Assembly (NCBI RefSeq): GCF_030316765.1
Contig: NZ_JASZYT010000003.1
Location: 62,001-126,000 of the forward strand
Length of the DNA stretch: 64,000 nucleotides
Direction: 5' to 3'
Origin: Variovorax saccharolyticus
Lineage (GTDB): Bacteria; Pseudomonadota; Gammaproteobacteria; Burkholderiales; Burkholderiaceae_C
How positions within the stretch are numbered: the first letter of the stretch is position 1; each line of letters opens with the position of its first letter. Positions 8,196 to 19,273 of this stretch are shown here, piece after piece. The notes under the pieces are model-generated. The model worked only from the letters and a program-made list of their open reading frames with translations, was not told the DNA's origin and ran no database searches. A program made the position numbers and the translations under genes.

Positions 8196-9814
8196 CAGGC
8201 AGCCTCCCGCAGCGCCGCGGCGCTGCTCGCGTTGTTGAGGTCGAGCACCACCGTGATGCGCTCGATCGATGCCGCCGGCCGCAGCGTGATCTCGACGATC
8301 ATGCGGCCGGCATCGAGGTCGGCCTGGGTCATGGTGGTGCGGTCGCAGCGCACCGCGAAGGCATCGCCGATGGTGGCGCCGGCAAAGGCGCCTTCGGCCC
8401 AGAAGCCGGCCAGCAGGTTGTCGATGCTGCGCCGCAGCCGGGCCCAGGTGGCCGGGCCGTTGAGATCGAAGGCCAGGCAGTCGCCGGCCGCGCGCGCGGC
8501 GCGCAGGATGGTGCCCATCAGGCGCGAGGTGCCACCGAAGCGCCAGGCCTCCTGCGACGACAGCGTGACGTCCGACTGCAGCGCCCAGCCCTCGGGCTGC
8601 TGCGCGAACAGGCAGACGTGGCGCGCCAGCCGCGCGTCGGGGCTGTCGTCGCCGAGGCCCCACGAGGGCTGCGGCTCGGCATCCACCACGTCGCGCAGCC
8701 GCGCCACCGAGAAATCGCCGGCCACCGAGCGGAAGCTGCCGCGCAGGCTAGCGCTGGCGGCGATCAGGCCGGCCAGCACGCCGTCGGGCGATTCCAGCCA
8801 CTCGGGCAGGTCGACCGCCGCCTGCGTGCGCAGCCAGGGCCAGGCCAGTTGCACGAAGGCGCTCGCCGCGCCCGGGTCCTGGTCGGACGGAATCGCGGCT
8901 TCGGAGAGCACGCCGATGCGCCGCAGATAGGCGCCCATCTCGGCCTGCGCATGCACCTGGCCGTCGCCGCTGACGCGCCGGGTCTCGGCCTGCGGCAGCG
9001 GCAGCGCGGCGATCAGCATCAGCTCGCGCTGGTGCCGGGCCAGGAACGCGCGCACCGCGACCAGCGCCAGCTGCCAGGCCAGGTAGCCCTCGCTGTCGAG
9101 CCGCGGCGCCGGCAGCCGGCGCAGCGTGGTGTCGTCGGGCGGCGCATCGTTGTCGCTGCACTCGACGAAGCCGGTCGGCACCGCGGGCGGCGGCAGCTCG
9201 GTGCGCGGCGGCGGATCGCTGGTGCAGCAGGCGTCGGCCAGGTCGGGCAGCAGCAGCAGGCTCAGCTCGCGCAGGCCGTACGCATGGTGGATGCCCTGCC
9301 AGGTCGAAGGCTCCGAAGGCACGAACAGGCGCGCCGGATTCGTGCGGTCGGCGAAGTCGGGGATCATGCGGCGCAGCCGCTCGCGCCGGGTCGCCGCGGG
9401 ATCGGCCAGCGTCTCGACGAAGGGCCAGGGGTCGCCGACCCGGACCACGATCGCGCGGCGGCCGCCGCGGGCGAAGAAGCTGCGCACCGCGGCGCCCAGG
9501 TAGGTCGCGCAGACCGCGATGCCGGTGTCGGTGTCGGCCGGGTCCGCACGCAGGGGCCGCGTCTCCCACGCGAACAGCGCGTCGAAGCGGGCCCAGCTGT
9601 CGATCACCACCGGCAGGTTCAGCAGCGCCTCGACCTGCTCGGGCGGCCGGGCCCAGAGCCCGTCGATCCAGCCGCCCTCGCGCAGCTGGTCGCGCACCGC
9701 GTCCGGCAGCGGCGTGCCGGCCCGGCGCGCCACATGGCCGACGAAGCAGGCGACGTCGGCACGGCGCAGGTCGGGTGCGACCGGCGGGGCGGCGGTTTCG
9801 AACAGCAGGCTCAT
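8195..9814 (-). CDS. eCIS tail sheath protein 2 (divergent paralogue)
   Basis: A 539-aa sheath-family protein. Its C-terminal domain contains 'IGDAFAVRCDRTTMTQADLD', the same motif as 'CDRTTMTQNDLDNGR' in the main sheath at 10310, and a C-terminal beta-strand linker segment. The N-terminal and middle parts are very divergent, beginning MSLLFETAAPPVAPDLRRAD. By analogy with Afp3/Afp4 it could form a terminal or baseplate-proximal sheath ring. An upstream ATG would overlap the tube-1 gene, so the start giving MSLLF at 9812-9814 was preferred. It lies between the two tube genes, giving an alternating sheath-tube-sheath-tube order. Confidence 0.82.
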   Translation of the reverse strand: MSLLFETAAPPVAPDLRRADVACFVGHVARRAGTPLPDAVRDQLREGGWIDGLWARPPEQVEALLNLPVVIDSWARFDALFAWETRPLRADPADTDTGIAVCATYLGAAVRSFFARGGRRAIVVRVGDPWPFVETLADPAATRRERLRRMIPDFADRTNPARLFVPSEPSTWQGIHHAYGLRELSLLLLPDLADACCTSDPPPRTELPPPAVPTGFVECSDNDAPPDDTTLRRLPAPRLDSEGYLAWQLALVAVRAFLARHQRELMLIAALPLPQAETRRVSGDGQVHAQAEMGAYLRRIGVLSEAAIPSDQDPGAASAFVQLAWPWLRTQAAVDLPEWLESPDGVLAGLIAASASLRGSFRSVAGDFSVARLRDVVDAEPQPSWGLGDDSPDARLARHVCLFAQQPEGWALQSDVTLSSQEAWRFGGTSRLMGTILRAARAAGDCLAFDLNGPATWARLRRSIDNLLAGFWAEGAFAGATIGDAFAVRCDRTTMTQADLDAGRMIVEITLRPAASIERITVVLDLNNASSAAALREAA

Positions 9815-9839
9815 GGCGCGGTGTCGCTCGGGCGAATGT

Positions 9840-10283
9840 TCAGGCTTCCATCTCGAGCGCTTCGGACGACAGCACCAGCTCTTCCATCGCGACATCGCCG
9901 CCGCCCTTGGCCGCCAGGGTCGGGCCGGTGTACTTCATCGGCAGCACGCCGCGCAGCACCCACGACTGCACCGGCTTCTGCGACTCGTCGAGCAGCAGGA
10001 TCGTGATGCTCTTCTTGGCGTCGGGGCCCTTGGTGCGCGAGTCCTTGATCCACTGGAACAGCGAGATCGAGTTGACGATGCCGCGCTTCAGCGTGACGTC
10101 CGAGACCTTGTGCACGCCGCCGACCTTGCGCACGTGGTTCTCCTTGTCGTTGCCGTTGCGGTACTCGGCGATCGTGAGCTCGGTGCCGATGCCCGAGACA
10201 TCCGAGAAGCCGCCGAAAGTCTCGCCGCCATCGAAGTTGACGACGAAGTTGAAGGCGCCGTAGGGCGTGGTGCGATTGGCCAT
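9840..10283 (-). CDS. eCIS major inner tube protein (gp19/Hcp-like)
   Basis: A 147-aa T4-like tail tube protein (Afp1 type). It starts MANRTTPYGAFNFVVNFDGG and carries 'FSDVSGIGTELTIAEYRNGN' and 'VTLKRGIVNSISLFQWIKDS', which are standard tube-family features, and ends in the usual 'MEELVLSSEALEMEA' strand. Hexamers of this protein stack to make the rigid tube that sheath contraction drives into a target. It is 26 bases downstream of the major sheath gene, the usual sheath-tube pair. No signal sequence is present, so the particle assembles in the cytoplasm. Confidence 0.92.
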   Translation of the reverse strand: MANRTTPYGAFNFVVNFDGGETFGGFSDVSGIGTELTIAEYRNGNDKENHVRKVGGVHKVSDVTLKRGIVNSISLFQWIKDSRTKGPDAKKSITILLLDESQKPVQSWVLRGVLPMKYTGPTLAAKGGGDVAMEELVLSSEALEMEA

Positions 10284-10309
10284 GTTGGTTCCCCTTGATG
10301 CTTCTCGAC

Positions 10310-12085
<1,776 letters not shown>

Positions 12086-12144
12086 GGCCTATCTCCTTTG
12101 CATGAAGGTTGCGGGTGCTGGACGACGGATGACTCGCTGGGCCT

Positions 12145-12954
12145 TCATGGCAATGCGAGCGCGAGGGAAAGGGACTGCGATCGCCCGGCAGCGAGCTGCA
12201 GGTCGAGCGTGGCGTTGGGCAGGTCGTCGCGCTCGGCCTCGAGCCGCTCGGGATCGACCTGCGGCAGCGCGGCCGGCGCCCGGCCGGCGCGCACCGCGGC
12301 CGCCGGCAGCCGCAGGCCCGCGGCCGGGTCGAAAACGATCTGCAGCTGTGCGGCGGTCTCGCTCGCGACCACCGCATCGTCCTCGTCCGACCAGGTCGTG
12401 ACCGGCACGCCGGGCACCGGCACCAGCGCTTCGCCGCGCCAGTCGCTGAGGCCGCGGGCCAGCACGCGCAGGCCGCTGCGCACGATGAACAGCGCACCGC
12501 CGAGCGCATCGCCGCTGGCCGATTCGCGCAGCGAGATGCGCAGCACGGCCCAGTTGGCGCCGAGCGGCGCGGTGCTCGCCGGGTACATCGCGACTTCGAT
12601 CGGCCGGAACAGCGAGTCGGCCTCTGACGCACGGTCGGCCGCTGGCTCGCGCGGCAAGGCCAGCGTGGCGATGCGCGGCAGGTAGCCGCCGCTGGGGTCG
12701 GCCAAGGTCGCGCTCAGGGCCACCGAGCCGATCGCGGGCGCGGCCGGCGGAGCTTCGAAGGCCCCTTCGTGGGCGGCCAGCAGATCGGCCTGCGTGATCA
12801 CGTAGAGGCCGCTGCGATTGCGGCGCACGCGGGCGCCGTCGATGCGCACCTGCAGCGGCAGGTCGACCGCGGCACGGGTGCCGGCATCGACGCAGCGCAG
12901 CGCGCCGAGCACGCGCGTGTCGATGTGTTCGAGTTCGCGGATCACGAGGGTCAT
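12145..12954 (-). CDS. Uncharacterised eCIS-operon protein
   Basis: A 269-aa protein without a family I can name. It starts MTLVIRELEHIDTRVLGALR, has a beta-rich region 'DLPLQVRIDGARVRRNRSGL' near residue 35 and 'LADPSGGYLPRIATLALPRE' near residue 85, and ends in Leu/Ala-rich strands. The pattern suggests a beta-sandwich domain, perhaps like carboxypeptidase-regulatory folds, but this is only an impression. Its ATG overlaps the stop of the DUF4255/Pvc16 gene as ATGA, and 59 bases separate it from the sheath gene. A position between tail terminator and sheath suggests a capping or assembly role. Confidence 0.7.
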   Translation of the reverse strand: MTLVIRELEHIDTRVLGALRCVDAGTRAAVDLPLQVRIDGARVRRNRSGLYVITQADLLAAHEGAFEAPPAAPAIGSVALSATLADPSGGYLPRIATLALPREPAADRASEADSLFRPIEVAMYPASTAPLGANWAVLRISLRESASGDALGGALFIVRSGLRVLARGLSDWRGEALVPVPGVPVTTWSDEDDAVVASETAAQLQIVFDPAAGLRLPAAAVRAGRAPAALPQVDPERLEAERDDLPNATLDLQLAAGRSQSLSLALALP

Positions 12955-13550
12955 GGCGCCTCCCCCGCCGGCCGCGCCGTGCCGTAGCCGAAGCGCGTGG
13001 CGACCACCGGACCGGCCTCGAGCATCCGGTCGGGGTCGATCCGCACCAGCCGCGCCACGTACGACACCGACAGCCGGTACGGCGGCGCGAGCGCATCCCA
13101 GATCCGCATCATGTCCTCCACCGGCAGCTCCGACGGGATGATCTGGATCACCTCCTCGGGACTCCAGGCCGCCTCGGGCGACAGCGATGACGCATCGAGG
13201 ATCGGATGCAGGTACAGCTGGCGCAGCGCCCAGGCGAAGGGCAGCAGTTCGTCCTGCGCGGTGCCGGCCCAGGCGGTCAGCAGGAAGTGCAGGTCGAGCC
13301 CGAGCGGCGCCTGCTGCTGCGGCGACATCAGGCCGGGCCGCTGCTGGCGGTTGTGCTCGTTGACCGTCACGCGGTAGAGGTAGAGCGTGATGCGCGTGCT
13401 CTCGTCGATGGTGCCCGCGAGTTCGCCCGAGGACAGCAGTGCGAAGTCGCAGGACGGCATTGCCTGCGGCCCCACGCTGGCCGGGTAGGTGTTGCGCAGG
13501 AAGGTCGCGATCGACGCGCCGACCGAATGGATCGCCTGGATGTTCGCCAT
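12951..13550 (-). CDS. eCIS tail terminator, Pvc16/Afp16-like (DUF4255)
   Basis: A 199-aa protein of the Pvc16/DUF4255 family. Features are the N-terminal 'IHSVGASIATFLRNTYPAS', 'RITLYLYRVTVNEHNRQQRP' near residue 75, 'LGLDLHFLLTAWAGTAQDEL' near residue 105 and 'LPVEDMMRIWDALAPPYRLS' near residue 165. In Afp and PVC this protein sets tube and sheath length and caps the distal end. In this cluster it opens the structural run, whereas afp16 closes the Afp operon. It is followed, with a 4-base overlap, by the 269-aa unknown gene. Confidence 0.88.
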   Translation of the reverse strand: MANIQAIHSVGASIATFLRNTYPASVGPQAMPSCDFALLSSGELAGTIDESTRITLYLYRVTVNEHNRQQRPGLMSPQQQAPLGLDLHFLLTAWAGTAQDELLPFAWALRQLYLHPILDASSLSPEAAWSPEEVIQIIPSELPVEDMMRIWDALAPPYRLSVSYVARLVRIDPDRMLEAGPVVATRFGYGTARPAGEAP

Positions 13551-13587
13551 GGTCTTCAGCGCCCGCCGCGATGCCAGCCGCGCGGCA

Positions 13588-13833
13588 TCACGGCGGCGCG
13601 GCCCGGTAGATCACGCTGCCCTCCGGCAGGCTGGTGCGCACGATCACGCGCTGCCGCACCAGCCGCTCGAGCGCCGATCGCACATCGGGCAACGGCAGGT
13701 CCACGCCCATGCGCGGCAGCCACCATTGCGCGATGCCCTCTTCCGTGTCGGCAGCCTGCGGCCAGCGCGCGAGGTAGGCTTCGATGGCCTCCGCAGCGCG
13801 CCGCGTTCTGCTTTCCGCCGACCCATCGAGCAA
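13588..13833 (-). CDS. 81-aa helical protein at the head of the eCIS operon (TTG start)
   Basis: A small, predominantly helical protein beginning (M)LDGSAESRTRRAAEAIEAY, with 'DTEEGIAQWWLPRMGVDLPL' and 'VRSALERLVRQRVIVRTSLP' towards a short C-terminal beta segment. The layout (helices followed by a possible wing) looks like a small winged helix, so it may be a regulator or chaperone; this is inference only. The start is TTG at 13831-13833: a GGAG lies 6 bases upstream and an in-frame TGA precedes it, so no ATG is available in this frame. It is the first gene of the injection-system run, 37 bases before the tail-terminator gene. Confidence 0.6.
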   Translation of the reverse strand: MLDGSAESRTRRAAEAIEAYLARWPQAADTEEGIAQWWLPRMGVDLPLPDVRSALERLVRQRVIVRTSLPEGSVIYRAAPP

Positions 13834-14059
13834 TGCAGTCTCCAGGCAAGGTCATGCCTTCTCATTGCGAATCGCGTGCCAGTCGGCGCCTGCGCGCCAA
13901 GTGCTTGATTTGATTGGAAGCAGCCGCCGCGCGCAGGCCTGCGCCGGGTCAACGCCGACCCGGTTCCAGCGACCCACCGGGGCGCGGCGGACCCGGCCGC
14001 GCGGACCGGCTGGCGTAGTAGGCTTCGGGCTGAAGCACCTCGAAAGTGAAAGGCCTCCC

Positions 14060-14431
14060 ATGACCCCAGCGTTCCCGATCGGCAGGCCCTGCCTCGCCCT
14101 GCTGCTCGCCGCCTGCGCCACCGGCCTGCACGCCCAGCCGGCCAGCTGGCGCGGCGACTTCGTCTACTTCGCGGATGCCGCGCTGTTCACCGACTGCGCC
14201 AGCGGCAAGCGCTGGCCGGTGGCGATGACCGCCGACGCGGTCGCCCTGCAGCGCAGCTACCTCGAATGGCGCAAGGAGCCCGCGGCGGCGCTGCTGGTCA
14301 ACTTCGACGGCCGGCTCGAAGTGCGCGAGGCGATGGAGGGCCCGGCGCGCGAGCAGATGGTGGTCGAGAAATTCCGCTCGGTGGAACCGGGGAACACCTG
14401 CGCGACGCTGGCGGCCGCGCAGGCCAAGTGA
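14060..14431 (+). CDS. NlpE-like envelope (lipo)protein
   Basis: A 123-aa exported protein. Its N-terminus is a signal peptide containing a lipobox-like LAAC (Cys19), while cleavage after 'ATGLHA' is the alternative. The mature part has 'FVYFADAALFTDCASGKRWP' near residue 33 and a second Cys near the end. This resembles the small domain of NlpE/CutF-type copper-homeostasis lipoproteins, where a 'DAA.F.DC.SG' segment recurs. A role in envelope stress or metal response is inferred, not shown. It is transcribed divergently from the injection operon and convergently with ccmI, 24 bases away, with no clear terminator between them. Confidence 0.62.
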   Translation: MTPAFPIGRPCLALLLAACATGLHAQPASWRGDFVYFADAALFTDCASGKRWPVAMTADAVALQRSYLEWRKEPAAALLVNFDGRLEVREAMEGPAREQMVVEKFRSVEPGNTCATLAAAQAK

Positions 14432-14455
14432 GGCGCGGGCAACAGCGGGCCGCCG

Positions 14456-15688
14456 TCAGCGGCTGACCTTGTCCGCCTGCAGCGCGACGCCCTCCTGCCC
14501 CAGCGCCACGTCCGCCACCGAGCCGCTCAGGTCACCCGGCTGCGGCGCCGCCTGGCCCGAGCGCGACACGCGCACCTCGATCGTCAGGACCTCGAAGCGC
14601 GAGATCGTGGCGTCGGGCGACATCGCCAGGCTGTCGTCGAGCACGAAGGCGGCCGGCAGGTCCCTGGCCTGCAGGCGCAGCACCGCGACCGGCATGCGCC
14701 CGGTCGCTGCCGCCCTGGCCAGCACGAACACGGTGTCCTGCGGCGCCACGGCGTCGCGCAGCGCCGCAGCGATCGACACCGTGCCGGCGACATGCCGGCG
14801 CGCGGCGGCGACACGCGGTGCGGCGGGCGGCGCGGCGGGCGGCTGCGCCGTGTCGAGCCGGGCCAGGTCGGCGCCGATCCTCTGCGCCGCCTCGGAGTCC
14901 GGCGGCAGCAGGGCCAGCACCCGCTCCCAGCGCTGGCGGGCCAGCGGCAGATCGCCGCGCTTGAAGGCGGCCATGCCGGACAGCGCGAGCGACTTCGGAT
15001 GGTCGGGGTCGATGGCCAGCGCGGCATCGAGCGCGGCCCGGGCCGGGCCCTCCAGGTCGCCGTCGCGCGCCGAGGCCAGGGCGTCCGCGTAGTCGGCCAG
15101 CAGCAGGGGCTGGTCGGGCGCCAGCGCCATCGCCTTCTGGTAGGCGACGACCGCATCGTCGTAGCGCTTCAGGTACTCGTAGGAGCGGGCCAGCACGATC
15201 CAGCCTTCGAGGTCGTCGGGCTGCGAACGCAGCCGCGCCGCCAGGCCGCCGACCATGCGCTCGACATCGGCGCCGTCGCCCTCGTGCGAGCCCGAGCGCT
15301 CGGCGGCGAGCATCTGGGTCGCCGCCGCCATCGGATTGCCAACCTGCAGGTACAGCAGCAGCGCCGCCGCCGGCAGGCCGATGCTCAGCACGCCGGCGAC
15401 GCCCCAGGCCATCCAGGGTCGCGCCGGGAGCCCGGCGCGCGGGGTCGCCTGCGAGGTCTCCTCGAGCACCTGGCGCTGCAGTTCGTCGATGGCCTGGGCC
15501 CGGTCCTGCGTGCCGAGCGCGCCGGACCGGATGTCCTTCTCGATGCCCGCCAGCCGATCGGCGTGGAGCCGGCGCAGGAGCTCGGCCCGCGGCGAACTCC
15601 GCGCGCCCGGCGACCTGAGCAGGGGCGGCACGACGAACAGCAGCGCCAGCACCAGCAGCGCCACCGCGGCCAGCCACAGGGTGGTCAT
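14456..15688 (-). CDS. ccmI: Cytochrome c maturation protein CcmI (TPR, apocytochrome chaperone)
   Basis: A 410-aa protein with two N-terminal membrane helices (residues about 3-22 and 95-115) separated by a cytoplasmic helical loop including 'RRLHADRLAGIEKDIRSGAL'. A periplasmic TPR region follows ('WIVLARSYEYLKRYDDAVVA', 'AMALAPDQPLLLADYADALA', 'AAFKRGDLPLARQRWERVLA'). The C-terminal domain is beta-rich. CcmI/CycH binds apocytochrome c C-termini and hands them to the CcmFH heme lyase. It is the last gene of the nap-ccm run, and its ATG (15686-15688) overlaps the ccmH stop. ccmI may be fused to ccmH in other bacteria; here the two are separate. Confidence 0.92.
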   Translation of the reverse strand: MTTLWLAAVALLVLALLFVVPPLLRSPGARSSPRAELLRRLHADRLAGIEKDIRSGALGTQDRAQAIDELQRQVLEETSQATPRAGLPARPWMAWGVAGVLSIGLPAAALLLYLQVGNPMAAATQMLAAERSGSHEGDGADVERMVGGLAARLRSQPDDLEGWIVLARSYEYLKRYDDAVVAYQKAMALAPDQPLLLADYADALASARDGDLEGPARAALDAALAIDPDHPKSLALSGMAAFKRGDLPLARQRWERVLALLPPDSEAAQRIGADLARLDTAQPPAAPPAAPRVAAARRHVAGTVSIAAALRDAVAPQDTVFVLARAAATGRMPVAVLRLQARDLPAAFVLDDSLAMSPDATISRFEVLTIEVRVSRSGQAAPQPGDLSGSVADVALGQEGVALQADKVSR

Positions 15689-16164
15689 CGCGGGTCCTCC
15701 TTCAGCAGCGCAGCGGCCTGCTCGCGCTCGGCCGGCGTCAGCGGCACGGGCTGCGCACGGCCGTGCCGCGACACGGCCCGCCACAGCGCCGCGAAACCCG
15801 CTGCGAGCAGCACGAAAGGTCCAAGCCAGAGCAGCCAGGTCGACGGCATGAACGGCGGGTCGTAGCGCACGAAGGCGCCATAGCGCTGCTCGAAGTAGTC
15901 CCGGATCTGCCGCTCGCTGCGGCCCTGGCCGAGCTGCTCGCGGATCTGCCGGCGCATGTCCACCGCCAGCGGCGCGTTCGACTCGGCCAGGGTCTGGTTC
16001 TGGCACACCATGCAGCGCAGGCTGGCCGCGAGCTGCGCCTCGCGCTCCTCGATGCTGGCCGCCGCCGCCGCGCCCTGCATCGCGGCGCACAGCACGATGG
16101 CCCAAGCCCCGGTCCGCACCGGCGCCGATCCGCGCACGAGGCGACGCCTTCGGCCGGCGCTCAT
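15685..16164 (-). CDS. ccmH: Cytochrome c maturation thioredoxin-like protein CcmH
   Basis: A 159-aa protein: an N-terminal signal/anchor, then the diagnostic 'LRCMVCQNQTLAESNAPLA' with the redox CxxC, then 'DYFEQRYGAFVRYDPPFMPS' and one C-terminal membrane helix 'WLLWLGPFVLLAAGFAALW'. It keeps apocytochrome heme-binding cysteines reduced within the CcmFHI complex. The start at 16162-16164 was chosen because it overlaps the ccmG stop (ATGA) and gives the expected length; an upstream in-frame ATG would lie inside ccmG. Conserved family residues are intact. Confidence 0.93.
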   Translation of the reverse strand: MSAGRRRRLVRGSAPVRTGAWAIVLCAAMQGAAAAASIEEREAQLAASLRCMVCQNQTLAESNAPLAVDMRRQIREQLGQGRSERQIRDYFEQRYGAFVRYDPPFMPSTWLLWLGPFVLLAAGFAALWRAVSRHGRAQPVPLTPAEREQAAALLKEDPR

Positions 16165-16679
16165 TGCAGGCTCCGCACCACGGGCAGCAGGCGTTCGCGC
16201 CACAGCTCGGCCGTGATCGGGCCCGAGTGCTTGTAGCGGATGCGGCCCGCGCGGTCGATCACGAAGGTCTCGGGCACGCCATAGACCCCGAAGTCGATGC
16301 CGATGCGGCCGTCGAGGTCGACCGCCGACCCCCTGTAGGGATTGCCCCAGCGCTGCAGCCAGGTGCGCGCCGCATCACTCTTGTCCTTGTAGTTGAGGCC
16401 GTAGAGCGGCACGCCGTCCTTGCCGGCCAGCTCCATCAGCACCGGCAGTTCTTCGCGGCAGGGTGCGCACCAGGACGCCCACACATTCAGCAGCCACACC
16501 TGCCCGCACATGGCGTCGGTCTTCAGCGTCTGCTGCGGATCGTGCAGCAGCGGGAGGTCGATCGCCGGCGCCGGCTTGTCGATCAGGGCCGAGGGCAGCA
16601 GCTTCGGATCGCGGCGCAGGCCCAGGGCCAGCAGGACCGCCAGCACGATGAAGATCGCGAACGGCAACTTGAATCGCAT
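16161..16679 (-). CDS. ccmG: Thiol:disulfide interchange protein CcmG/DsbE
   Basis: A 172-aa membrane-anchored periplasmic thioredoxin. Residues 5-22 form the N-terminal anchor. The active site is WASWCAPCREELPVL near residue 70, with the cis-proline region 'VYGVPETFVIDRAGRIRYKH' near residue 130. It reduces CcmH and apocytochrome thiols, taking electrons from CcdA/DsbD. Its start shares one base with the ccmF stop, and its stop overlaps the ccmH start, so translation is tightly coupled through ccmFGH. Confidence 0.94.
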   Translation of the reverse strand: MRFKLPFAIFIVLAVLLALGLRRDPKLLPSALIDKPAPAIDLPLLHDPQQTLKTDAMCGQVWLLNVWASWCAPCREELPVLMELAGKDGVPLYGLNYKDKSDAARTWLQRWGNPYRGSAVDLDGRIGIDFGVYGVPETFVIDRAGRIRYKHSGPITAELWRERLLPVVRSLQ

Positions 16680-18685
16680 CAGGCGCCCTCCTGCAGCCTC
16701 GGCGCGACCGCGGCACGCGGTCCGGCTGCCGCCCGTCGGCGGGCCGGCCCGAGCCGGTAGCGGCGATCGGCAGCTGCCAGCAAGCCTCCCAGGGCCATCA
16801 GCAGGCAGCCGGCCCAGATCCAGGCCATGAAGGGCTTGACGTGCAGCCGCATGGTCCAGGCCGAGTCGCCGGCGGCATCGCCCAGCGCGACGAACAGGTC
16901 GCGCGTCGGGCCGACGTCGATGGCCGCCTGGCTCAGCGCCATCTGCTGGGCGCGGTAGATGCGCTTTTCCGGATGCAGCGTCGCCACCGCGCGGCCTTCG
17001 CGCCTGACCTGCACCGTGGCGCGCAGCGCGTCGTAGTTCGGCCCGCTGGCCGGCGCGATGCCCTCGAAGCGGAACTCGAAGCCGGCCAGCGTGGTCGCCT
17101 CCCCCGGATGCAGCTTGAGCTCCTGCCGGCTCTCGAAGCCGTTGGCCATGGTCGCGCCGAAGATGAAGACGCCGATGCCGGCATGCGCGGCCAGCATGCC
17201 GTACCAGCCGAGCGGCTGGCGCCGGGCGCGTTCGAGCCAGCCTCCCGAAGCGCCGTGCAGCCGCTGCCAGCCATGGGCCGCGGCGCTGGCCACGGCCCAG
17301 GCCGCCAGCAGCAGCGCGAAGGTCGACAGCGCCGACCAGCCGCGCTCGCCGGCGGGCAGCGTCAAGGGCAGCAGCAGCGCGGCCGCGGCGCTGGCAGCCA
17401 GCGCCCAGCGAAGGCGCCGCGACAGTTCGGGCAGCGGCGCCTGCTTCCAGCGCGCCACCGGACCGACGCCCATGAGGAAGATCGCCGGCACCATGAGCGG
17501 CACGAACACCGCCTCGAAGTACGGCGGCCCGACCGAGATCTTCTGGCCCGCCAGCACGTCGAGCGCCAGCGGGTACAGCGTGCCGATCAGCACCGCGGCC
17601 GCGGCGACGGTCAGCGTCACGTTGTTGGCCAGCAGCAGCGACTCGCGCGACAGCAGGCCGAAGCGCCCGCCCAGCCCGATGCGGGGCGCGCGCCACCCGA
17701 ACAGCAGCAGCGAGCCGCCGACCACCGCGCTCATGAAGGCGAGGATGAACAGGCCGCGCCCCGGATCGACCGCGAAGGCGTGCACCGAGGTCAGCACGCC
17801 CGAGCGCACCAGGAAGGTCCCGAGCAGGCTGAGCGAGAAGGTGCAGATCGCGAGCAGCACGGTCCAGCTGCGGAAGGCGCCGCGCTGTTCGGTTACCGCC
17901 AGCGAATGGATCAGCGCCGTGCCCACGAGCCAGGGCATGAAGGAGGCGTTCTCGACCGGGTCCCAGAACCACCAGCCGCCCCAGCCGAGCACGTAGTAGG
18001 CCCAGGCGCTGCCGAGCAGGATGCCCAGCGTCAGGAACATCCATGCCGCCACGGTCCAGGGTCGCGACCAGCGCGCCCAGGCGGCGTCGAGTTCGCCCGA
18101 CAGCAGCGCTGCGATGGCGAAGGAGAAGGCCACCGAGAAGCCCACGTAGCCCATGTAGAGAAGCGGCGGGTGGAACACCATGCCCGGGTCCTGCAGCAGC
18201 GGGTTCAGGTCCCGCCCCTCCAGCGCCGGCGGCATCAGGCGCGCGAACGGATTCGACAGGAACAGCAGGAACAGCAGGAAGCCCACGCTGAGCCACGCCA
18301 TCACCGCGAGCACCCGCGCGACATAGGCCGCGGGCAGCTGCCGGCTGAACAGCGCGACCGCGACGCTCCATCCCGCGAGCATGCAGAACCACAGCAGCAT
18401 CGAGCCTTCATGTCCGCCCCAGACCGCCGCGAAGCGGTAGGCGACCGGCAGGTCGGCGTGCGAGTTCGAGGCCACGTAGACCACCGAGAAATCGTTGTCG
18501 AGGAAGCACCACGCGAGGCATGCGAAGGCGATCGCCGCGAACACGAACTGGCCGAGCGCCGCCGGGCGTGCGAGCCGGATCCAGCCGGCCACGCCCCAGT
18601 GCGCGCCCGCCAGTGGCAGGCTGCCCTGCACCAGCGCGACCAGCAGGGCCAGCACCAGGCTGAAGACGCCGATCTCGGGAATCAT
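16679..18685 (-). CDS. ccmF: Heme lyase CcmF
   Basis: A 668-aa polytopic inner-membrane protein of the heme handling family. It carries the tryptophan-rich WWD motif '[20 protein letters not shown]' near residue 235 and many hydrophobic helices from '[20 protein letters not shown]' onward. The large C-terminal periplasmic part, '[20 protein letters not shown]', and a final helix follow. CcmF takes heme from holo-CcmE and ligates it to apocytochrome CxxCH motifs with CcmH and CcmI. The length is normal for the family (about 650). It starts 4 bases within the end of ccmE (ATGA). Confidence 0.95.
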   Translation of the reverse strand: MIPEIGVFSLVLALLVALVQGSLPLAGAHWGVAGWIRLARPAALGQFVFAAIAFACLAWCFLDNDFSVVYVASNSHADLPVAYRFAAVWGGHEGSMLLWFCMLAGWSVAVALFSRQLPAAYVARVLAVMAWLSVGFLLFLLFLSNPFARLMPPALEGRDLNPLLQDPGMVFHPPLLYMGYVGFSVAFSFAIAALLSGELDAAWARWSRPWTVAAWMFLTLGILLGSAWAYYVLGWGGWWFWDPVENASFMPWLVGTALIHSLAVTEQRGAFRSWTVLLAICTFSLSLLGTFLVRSGVLTSVHAFAVDPGRGLFILAFMSAVVGGSLLLFGWRAPRIGLGGRFGLLSRESLLLANNVTLTVAAAAVLIGTLYPLALDVLAGQKISVGPPYFEAVFVPLMVPAIFLMGVGPVARWKQAPLPELSRRLRWALAASAAAALLLPLTLPAGERGWSALSTFALLLAAWAVASAAAHGWQRLHGASGGWLERARRQPLGWYGMLAAHAGIGVFIFGATMANGFESRQELKLHPGEATTLAGFEFRFEGIAPASGPNYDALRATVQVRREGRAVATLHPEKRIYRAQQMALSQAAIDVGPTRDLFVALGDAAGDSAWTMRLHVKPFMAWIWAGCLLMALGGLLAAADRRYRLGPARRRAAAGPRAAVAPRLQEGA

Positions 18686-19140
18686 TGCGACGCCTCCAGC
18701 GTCGGCGCCGTGTGGGCCTGCCGCGCCTGTTCGAGGGCGGCCGCCGCTTCCGGCGGCATGTAGTTCTCGTCGTGCTTGGCCAGCACCTGGGTGGCCTCGA
18801 ACGAACCGTCGGCCTGCAGCCGGCCCGCCACCACCACGCCCTTGCCCTCGCGGAACAGGTCGGGCAAGAGGCCCCGGTAGCTCACCGGCACGCGCTGCGC
18901 CAGGTCGGTCACCACGAAGCGCACCGTCAGGCCGTCGCCGCCGCGCTGCACCGAGCCTGCTTCCACCAGCCCGCCGATGCGGAAGGCGCCGTTGCGCGGC
19001 GCGGCACTGGCCGCGACCTGGCTCGGGCTGAAGAAGAAGACCAGGTTCGATCGCAAGGCATTGACCACCAGCAGCGCGGCGACCGCGAATGCGAGCAGCC
19101 CCGAGCCGACGATCGCGAGACGCCGCGTCCTAGGCTTCAT
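18682..19140 (-). CDS. ccmE: Heme chaperone CcmE
   Basis: A 152-aa protein with an N-terminal membrane anchor (residues about 8-28), an OB-fold beta-barrel, and the heme-binding stretch '[18 protein letters not shown]', where the His (near residue 126) forms the covalent heme bond and the Tyr is the axial ligand. It accepts heme from CcmABCD and delivers it to CcmF. The ATG at 19138-19140 lies inside the ccmD end, an 11-base overlap. Confidence 0.95.
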   Translation of the reverse strand: MKPRTRRLAIVGSGLLAFAVAALLVVNALRSNLVFFFSPSQVAASAAPRNGAFRIGGLVEAGSVQRGGDGLTVRFVVTDLAQRVPVSYRGLLPDLFREGKGVVVAGRLQADGSFEATQVLAKHDENYMPPEAAAALEQARQAHTAPTLEASQ

Positions 19141-19273
19141 CGCGCGCCTCCGGCGGCAGCGCCCGGGCCTGCGCCCGGCTGCGCCGCACGAGGCTCCAGA
19201 CCTCGGCGACGATCAGCACCAGCGCGACGCCGTAGGCCGCGAGGATGTAGAGGCCGTGGCTGCTGCCGTTCAT
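19130..19273 (-). CDS. ccmD: Heme exporter small subunit CcmD
   Basis: A 47-aa protein: '[20 protein letters not shown]' forms one membrane helix, preceded by a short periplasmic stub and followed by a basic cytoplasmic segment '[18 protein letters not shown]'. This is typical CcmD, which stabilises CcmC-CcmE and is required to release holo-CcmE. The start ATG overlaps the ccmC stop (ATGA). The gene is easily missed because of its size; length, topology and position settle it. Confidence 0.93.
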   Translation of the reverse strand: MNGSSHGLYILAAYGVALVLIVAEVWSLVRRSRAQARALPPEARDEA

